Of a stretch of DNA of 17,503 bases, positions 13,775 to 17,503 are shown piece after piece. Numbering within the stretch: the stretch's first letter is position 1; every line of letters starts with the position of its first letter. The DNA is taken from positions 1 through 17,503 of the forward strand of contig CANQOM010000016.1 in the NCBI GenBank assembly GCA_947625445.1, read 5' to 3'. Both the position numbers and the translations under genes were made by a program. The DNA is from Candidatus Gastranaerophilales bacterium. GTDB taxonomy: Bacteria; Cyanobacteriota; Vampirovibrionia; Gastranaerophilales; Gastranaerophilaceae. Under the pieces are notes generated by a model. The model was not told the origin of the DNA and made no database searches. It saw only the letters and a list, made by a program, of their open reading frames with translations.

Positions 13775-13789
13775 ACAAACATTTGTCCA
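13761..13789 (-). promoter_or_regulatory. Promoter of trkA-trkH
   Basis: Minus strand TGGACA (13789-13784, five of six consensus bases), 17-base spacer, TATAAC (13766-13761, five of six). Predicted +1 near 13754, 21 bases before the trkA ATG, with GGATGGA in the leader. Confidence 0.6.
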
Positions 13790-13803
13790 TTTATAACAAA
13801 CTA

Positions 13804-15153
13804 TTACAAATTGGCGATTTTAGAAGTAATTTGTTGTTTTAAATCAATATCAAAAGTTGAAGATGCAGCAACAAATGCTTTAGAAAGAAGTCTTTTGGCC
13901 TTTGCTTTATTCCCATATTTTAACATTATTTCAGCAGCTTCAAGGTATTTTTTGGCAAGATTAACATTATCATCAATATCAGAAAAAGACTTAGCGGATT
14001 TTGCATAGTATTTTAAGGCCAAACCATCATCACTTACTCTTTGGCAATTTTTAGCATTTTTAGAAGCTATAATACCTATAACTTTATCGTCTGAAGTTTC
14101 TTCGGAAATTATATCTGATAATTCAATAAATTTATAAGTATTTTCTTTGTCATAGCGTTCGGAATGAATTTTTGCAAGATTAGAAAGTGCCTGAGTTTGA
14201 AGTTTAAGATTATCAGCTTCTCCGGCAAACGATACTGCAGCACAGTAATGGTTAAAAGCAGGTTCAAATTTTACAAAATCATCATATATTTTCCCCATAT
14301 TCATATATGCTTTTGCTTTTACGTTATTATTTGCAGTTTGTTTTGCGGCATTATGATAGTTATATAAAGCAGATTCAAGGTCATCCTTTTTATCATAGAT
14401 AAGCCCTTTTTCAAACTGAGCTATTGCATATGCTTCTCCTTCTCCTATTGATTGAGCATAATCCATAGTATTTTGAAAAGCGTCAAGAGCTTTATCTTGA
14501 TTGTTTATAGCTGCATACTTTTTTGCTTGTATAAACATTCTTTTTAATTGAGGATCTTGCGGAATATAAATAGCCTCTTGCCCAATCAGGCTGGGTTGTT
14601 CTTTTTCATTACTTTCAGGAAGGTTAATTTCTTGTTGTTTTAATTCTTGTTCTATATTATTAGGAGCTTCATTTTTTTGAACTTTATAATCAATGTGTTG
14701 CAAAAATAATGCATCCACCCAGTTTTCAACAACTTTTGAAGGCTTTTTCAACGTATTTGTAATATATTCATCAAGAATTTGAGATGCATTTTTTAGGTTG
14801 GATTGAATTATACTTTGATTTGGTCTGTCTTTTTGAGCCTGAGAATATACCAAAGATAAGTAAGATGAAACTTCTGATTTTATATCATCAGGAGCCCCTA
14901 TAGCATTAGCGGTATTCTTAAAATCAGTAAGAACCTGCTCAATATTAATTCTTCTTTGAGTATAATCAATAGCAACTTTTTCACCGGTAGGAAAATAATT
15001 ATTACCACGGCTTGGGGTATTATCATTTTGTGCATTTTTCTCAGAACTTTGAGATGACTTTTTTTCTTCGTCATCAGTTTTTTTTACTATTTGTCTGTTA
15101 TTTACGCCTATACCATACGGTCGAACGTAGGCAGGATGAATAGTATTATACAA
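13804..15153 (-). CDS. TPR-repeat protein of unknown function
   Basis: 449 residues. Residues 20-60 are low complexity and probably disordered (KKTDDEEKKSSQSSEKN). Residues 70-190 look helical with Gln-rich linkers. From about 203 to 440 TPR-like helix pairs follow: KYAAINNQDKALDAFQNTMDYA, AQFEKGLIYDKKDDLESALYNY, AYMNMGKIYDDFVKFEPAFNHY, KYYAKSAKSF and KKYLEAAEIMLKYGNKAKAKRL. The Ala/Gly/Tyr pattern is typical of protein-binding TPRs. No signal peptide or transmembrane helix is seen, so a cytoplasmic scaffold is likely. The start is an unusual TTG (15153) with AAGG eight bases upstream; no in-frame ATG occurs nearby and the N-terminus YNTIHPAYVRPYG looks genuine. It lies upstream of trkA on the same strand but 70 bases away, with a separate trk promoter, so not clearly the same operon. 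Confidence 0.85.
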   Translation of the reverse strand: MYNTIHPAYVRPYGIGVNNRQIVKKTDDEEKKSSQSSEKNAQNDNTPSRGNNYFPTGEKVAIDYTQRRINIEQVLTDFKNTANAIGAPDDIKSEVSSYLSLVYSQAQKDRPNQSIIQSNLKNASQILDEYITNTLKKPSKVVENWVDALFLQHIDYKVQKNEAPNNIEQELKQQEINLPESNEKEQPSLIGQEAIYIPQDPQLKRMFIQAKKYAAINNQDKALDAFQNTMDYAQSIGEGEAYAIAQFEKGLIYDKKDDLESALYNYHNAAKQTANNNVKAKAYMNMGKIYDDFVKFEPAFNHYCAAVSFAGEADNLKLQTQALSNLAKIHSERYDKENTYKFIELSDIISEETSDDKVIGIIASKNAKNCQRVSDDGLALKYYAKSAKSFSDIDDNVNLAKKYLEAAEIMLKYGNKAKAKRLLSKAFVAASSTFDIDLKQQITSKIANL

Positions 15154-15193
15154 AATTGCCGCCTTAAACTACACCCTTAATCCGCTATTACTC

Positions 15194-15211
15194 TACATAC
15201 AATAGTATGTA
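15194..15211. promoter_or_regulatory. Palindrome upstream of the TPR gene
   Basis: TACATAC-AATA-GTATGTA, perfect 7-base arms, about 40 bases before the TPR start codon. On the plus strand C and six Ts follow (15213-15218), so it could be a weak plus-strand terminator. On the minus strand it sits where an operator would. I cannot choose. Confidence 0.35.
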
Positions 15212-15277
15212 CTTTTTTAACGAATTTTTGAATACACTGTTTAGAGTATTAATGATTTTTCTAATAAAATCAAAAAT

Positions 15278-15310
15278 AAAAAAAGCGGCCACGCATTCTC
15301 ATATGACCGC
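15278..15310 (-). terminator. Rho-independent terminator of the S74 repeat protein gene
   Basis: On the minus strand GCGGTCA (15310-15304) pairs with TGGCCGC (15291-15285), one G-U pair, 12-base loop, followed by seven Ts (15284-15278). It lies 49 bases past the stop codon at 15359. Confidence 0.75.
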
Positions 15311-15358
15311 AAATAGGAAGTAAATTTATTACGTTGATGTGATTGTTTGTGTTTTATA

Positions 15359-17503
15359 TTATTTATTTGTTGCTTCCAGTTTTTCTAATCGCTTTGCAAA
15401 CTCAAGATTTTGCTTATCAATCTTTTCTTCAAGCAATTTATTTTGTTTCTCAAGCTCCAGATTTTTCTTTTCTAATTCTGTTATACGTTTATCTAACCCT
15501 AAGATTTTTGCACACAACTCTTTTATTGAGTTAATCATCGCATAGAACATTTCGTCTTTTGATATCGCTAAATATCCATCATCATCTTTCATTACTGAAT
15601 TAGGGAAGATTTTTTGAAGCTCTTGAGCTATAACACCAACTCTTGGTGTTTTCTTTTTATCTTTTTTATAGTTGAAATTAACAACGTGTATTTTATTAAT
15701 TTCATTAAGACCTGAGATGTTATCACCTAAAATATTCTTTAAACGGATATCAGAAGGTTGATTTACATTATTTGCAGTAAAAGTACCATTTAAAGTTAAT
15801 GTTTTGTTCGATATACTACCATACAAATAACCGGAATTTGAAGCCCAATTTTGATCAGCACTATCAACTCTAAACATATAACTTTCACCTTCTTCTCCGA
15901 CCACGTTATTACCAATATAAATATTATTTGAGCCGGTTGTATTATAATATCCTGTCCAATGTCCTATACCTACGTTATTTGAACCGGATTTCATATTCAT
16001 CAGTGCATCTCTTCCAACTGCAACATTATGATAACCGGTTGTAATCGGCATTAAAGTTCCGGTTCCTATTGCAACATTACCATAACCTTGTGATAATTCT
16101 TCATTATTACCGATTAATGCTCTATTTCCGACCGCAACACTTGAATGTCCTTTATTATATCTCATTGCTGAATATCCTATGGCAGTATTCCAACTTTGTG
16201 CAGAATTTGATAAAGAATTATTACCTACTGCTACGTTATTACACCCTGAGGTACTATTTAATAAGGAATTTGTTCCTATTGCAACATTACCGTTTATATT
16301 GTTGCTTTTTGACAATGCATTTAAACCTATTGCAATATTTACTCTTCCGTTTGTGTTAGATTTTAATGCATTTGTACCTATTGCAATATTTCCGCTACCT
16401 CCATTATTTGCAGGTAAAGCATATGCACCTAAAGAAGTATTAAATGATGAATTTTTAACAACTCCGTCTTCAGTTACCTGAATTAAATATGGATCATCGT
16501 TATCATTATTACCATCAACATCATTTACTACAGAAATAGTCTTTCCCTCAGAACCTTTATTTGCGTTTCCATACATAGAATTATAACCTACTGCCGTATT
16601 ATAATTACCTTCGGTATTTTCAAAAAGTGTCTGAAATCCTAATCCGGTGTTTGCAACTCCTTTTGTATTTCTAGATAAAGAGTTAGCTCCTATAGCAGTA
16701 TTTGAACCGCCGGTTGATGGGTTATTTTCATCTCTACTGCCCAATAATGCATTAAACCCTAACGCAGTATTATTATTACTTTTTATATATCTCGCTGCTG
16801 ATGTACCTATTGCCGTATTATGATTATTATTTGTCGAACTACTAAGAGAATCTGAACCTATTGCAATATTATTTGACTGACTTTCAGTACTGTTTAATGC
16901 ATTATTACCAATTGCAATATTATCATTTCCACTTTTATTAGTTGCTAAAGTATTATTGCCTATTGAAATATTATCATTACCTTCTATATTGCTTATTAAT
17001 GAACTGTCTCCTATAGCAACATTTAAACTTCCTGTTGTATTTTTTAACAAAGTTTGATGACCTATAGCAGTATTTCTGCTTCCTGTAAGGTTGGATTCAG
17101 CATCTCCCTGTAATGATTGATATCCAACTGCAGTATTTCTTTCACCACTTCTATTATTTGTTAATGAACCATCACCTACACCTACATTAAAATTTCCGGT
17201 TGTATTATTTGCTAAAGACATGTGACCTACCGCAGTATTTCTGCTTCCATTCGCCGACTCAACATTTCCAGTACCATGTAATGCCTGATAACCCAGTGCC
17301 GTATTTCTTTCTCCATGAGATATAATCATGGCATCTTGTCCAAAAACAGTATTATACATTTCTCCATTTAAGTTATTTAATACATTTGAACCAAATGCTA
17401 AATTCGCTCGGCTAGCAATTATTCTGCCTACCAATCTTGGATTTTGGCTTAAGTCATTTCCGTTTCTTGCGTAAAGCGATAAAAATGAAGAGTCTGCCCC
17501 TTC
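15359..17503 (-). CDS. Repetitive protein with C-terminal peptidase S74 chaperone domain and coiled coil (partial)
   Basis: 714 codons are open to the right edge, so the N-terminus is missing. Residues 34-542 consist of about 27 imperfect repeats, mostly 17 residues, N-x-A-[IVL]-G-x-x-[AS]-L-x-x-N-x-x-G-x-x, of the kind seen in trimeric adhesin heads (Hep_Hag/YadA-like). Residues 543-580 form a beta-rich link. Residues 582-668 match the S74 intramolecular chaperone of endosialidase (QPSDIRLKNI); Ser584 and Lys589, five apart, are the catalytic self-cleavage pair. PRVGVIAQEL and an IKE-x-x-x-x-coil follow; residues 670-714 form a Leu/Glu/Lys heptad coiled coil. S74 domains fold trimeric fibres and then cut themselves off, so the product is a trimeric repeat fibre, likely exported. 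No membrane anchor is seen in the visible part. It could derive from a phage fibre, but no phage gene is nearby. Downstream terminator at 15278. Confidence 0.85.
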   Translation of the reverse strand, partial: EGADSSFLSLYARNGNDLSQNPRLVGRIIASRANLAFGSNVLNNLNGEMYNTVFGQDAMIISHGERNTALGYQALHGTGNVESANGSRNTAVGHMSLANNTTGNFNVGVGDGSLTNNRSGERNTAVGYQSLQGDAESNLTGSRNTAIGHQTLLKNTTGSLNVAIGDSSLISNIEGNDNISIGNNTLATNKSGNDNIAIGNNALNSTESQSNNIAIGSDSLSSSTNNNHNTAIGTSAARYIKSNNNTALGFNALLGSRDENNPSTGGSNTAIGANSLSRNTKGVANTGLGFQTLFENTEGNYNTAVGYNSMYGNANKGSEGKTISVVNDVDGNNDNDDPYLIQVTEDGVVKNSSFNTSLGAYALPANNGGSGNIAIGTNALKSNTNGRVNIAIGLNALSKSNNINGNVAIGTNSLLNSTSGCNNVAVGNNSLSNSAQSWNTAIGYSAMRYNKGHSSVAVGNRALIGNNEELSQGYGNVAIGTGTLMPITTGYHNVAVGRDALMNMKSGSNNVGIGHWTGYYNTTGSNNIYIGNNVVGEEGESYMFRVDSADQNWASNSGYLYGSISNKTLTLNGTFTANNVNQPSDIRLKNILGDNISGLNEINKIHVVNFNYKKDKKKTPRVGVIAQELQKIFPNSVMKDDDGYLAISKDEMFYAMINSIKELCAKILGLDKRITELEKKNLELEKQNKLLEEKIDKQNLEFAKRLEKLEATNK
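15878..17404 (-). repeat. Array of about 27 NxAxG-type repeats (51-base unit)
   Basis: At protein level 27 copies, modal length 17 residues, with the invariant G-x-x-x-L core. The DNA copies have diverged, but period-51 similarity shows up as repeated TGCAATATT, GCAGTATT and TTACC. One copy (about 16442-16570) carries a roughly 36-residue insert rich in Asp and Asn (NDVDGNNDNDDP). Confidence 0.8.

Noticed and set aside
16069..16481. Plus-strand open frames over the repeat array, one with a Leu/Tyr-rich product
   Set aside because: Antisense translation of the S74 repeat gene; the pattern merely mirrors the 51-base period.
15878..17404. Regular short repeats that might suggest a CRISPR array
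   Set aside because: Copies are diverged, contiguous without unique spacers, and lie in a single open reading frame, so they are protein repeats.

Overview
The window is an AT-rich (roughly 30% G+C by eye) bacterial chromosomal segment with ordinary metabolic and housekeeping genes. There is no sign of phage genes, insertion sequences, CRISPR or tRNA/rRNA genes. The A/T-ending codons, a Na+-pump type biotin decarboxylase next to a regulator-less biotin ligase, TrkAH, and a secreted-type S74 repeat protein would fit an uncultured anaerobic gut bacterium. My best guess is a Gastranaerophilales/Melainabacteria-type lineage, but that is recollection of gene style and not proof.

Layout: 1-1973 (minus) is an operon birA - oadG - oadA, with oadA running out of the left edge. 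2106-2525 (minus) is a stand-alone receiver protein with a near-consensus promoter placed so that transcription would start at the start codon. 2526-2806 is an intergenic gap holding a G+C-rich, potentially structured island, followed by a doubtful small gene (2807-2977, plus). 2969-4330 (minus) is an unrecognised helical-repeat protein. 4554-7346 (plus) is a run of two small tandem paralogues, an Hsp20 chaperone, an ACT-like 79-residue protein and a CoA-disulfide-reductase/NADH-oxidase-like flavoprotein. It meets the secreted S41 protease (7336-8565, minus) tail to tail.

8762-9199 (plus) is a one-Cys Bcp-type peroxiredoxin with its own terminator. The 426 bases before aroA (9626-10906, plus) contain that terminator, a second terminator pointing the opposite way (hinting at an unannotated minus-strand RNA), and an aroA promoter whose predicted start site is the ATG. 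trkA-trkH (13733-10890, minus) form a two-gene potassium-uptake operon whose -10 box sits inside a palindrome. 13804-15153 (minus) is a TPR protein. 15359-17503 (minus, open at the right edge) is a very repetitive protein with about 27 NxAxG-type repeats and a C-terminal S74 self-cleaving chaperone domain followed by a coiled coil.

Themes that tie genes together: biotin ligase is made with the biotin enzyme subunits; a heat-shock chaperone, a small ACT-like protein and a thiol/NADH flavoprotein share one strand and close spacing (stress/redox cluster). Several start codons (receiver gene, aroA, perhaps birA) lack a Shine-Dalgarno and carry a -10 box 6-7 bases upstream, suggesting leaderless mRNAs alongside normal SD-led genes. 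The most novel-looking items are the helical-repeat protein, the paired small paralogues, the structured island at 2690-2766, the hairpin jammed against the Hsp20 ribosome-binding site, and the opposed terminators before aroA.
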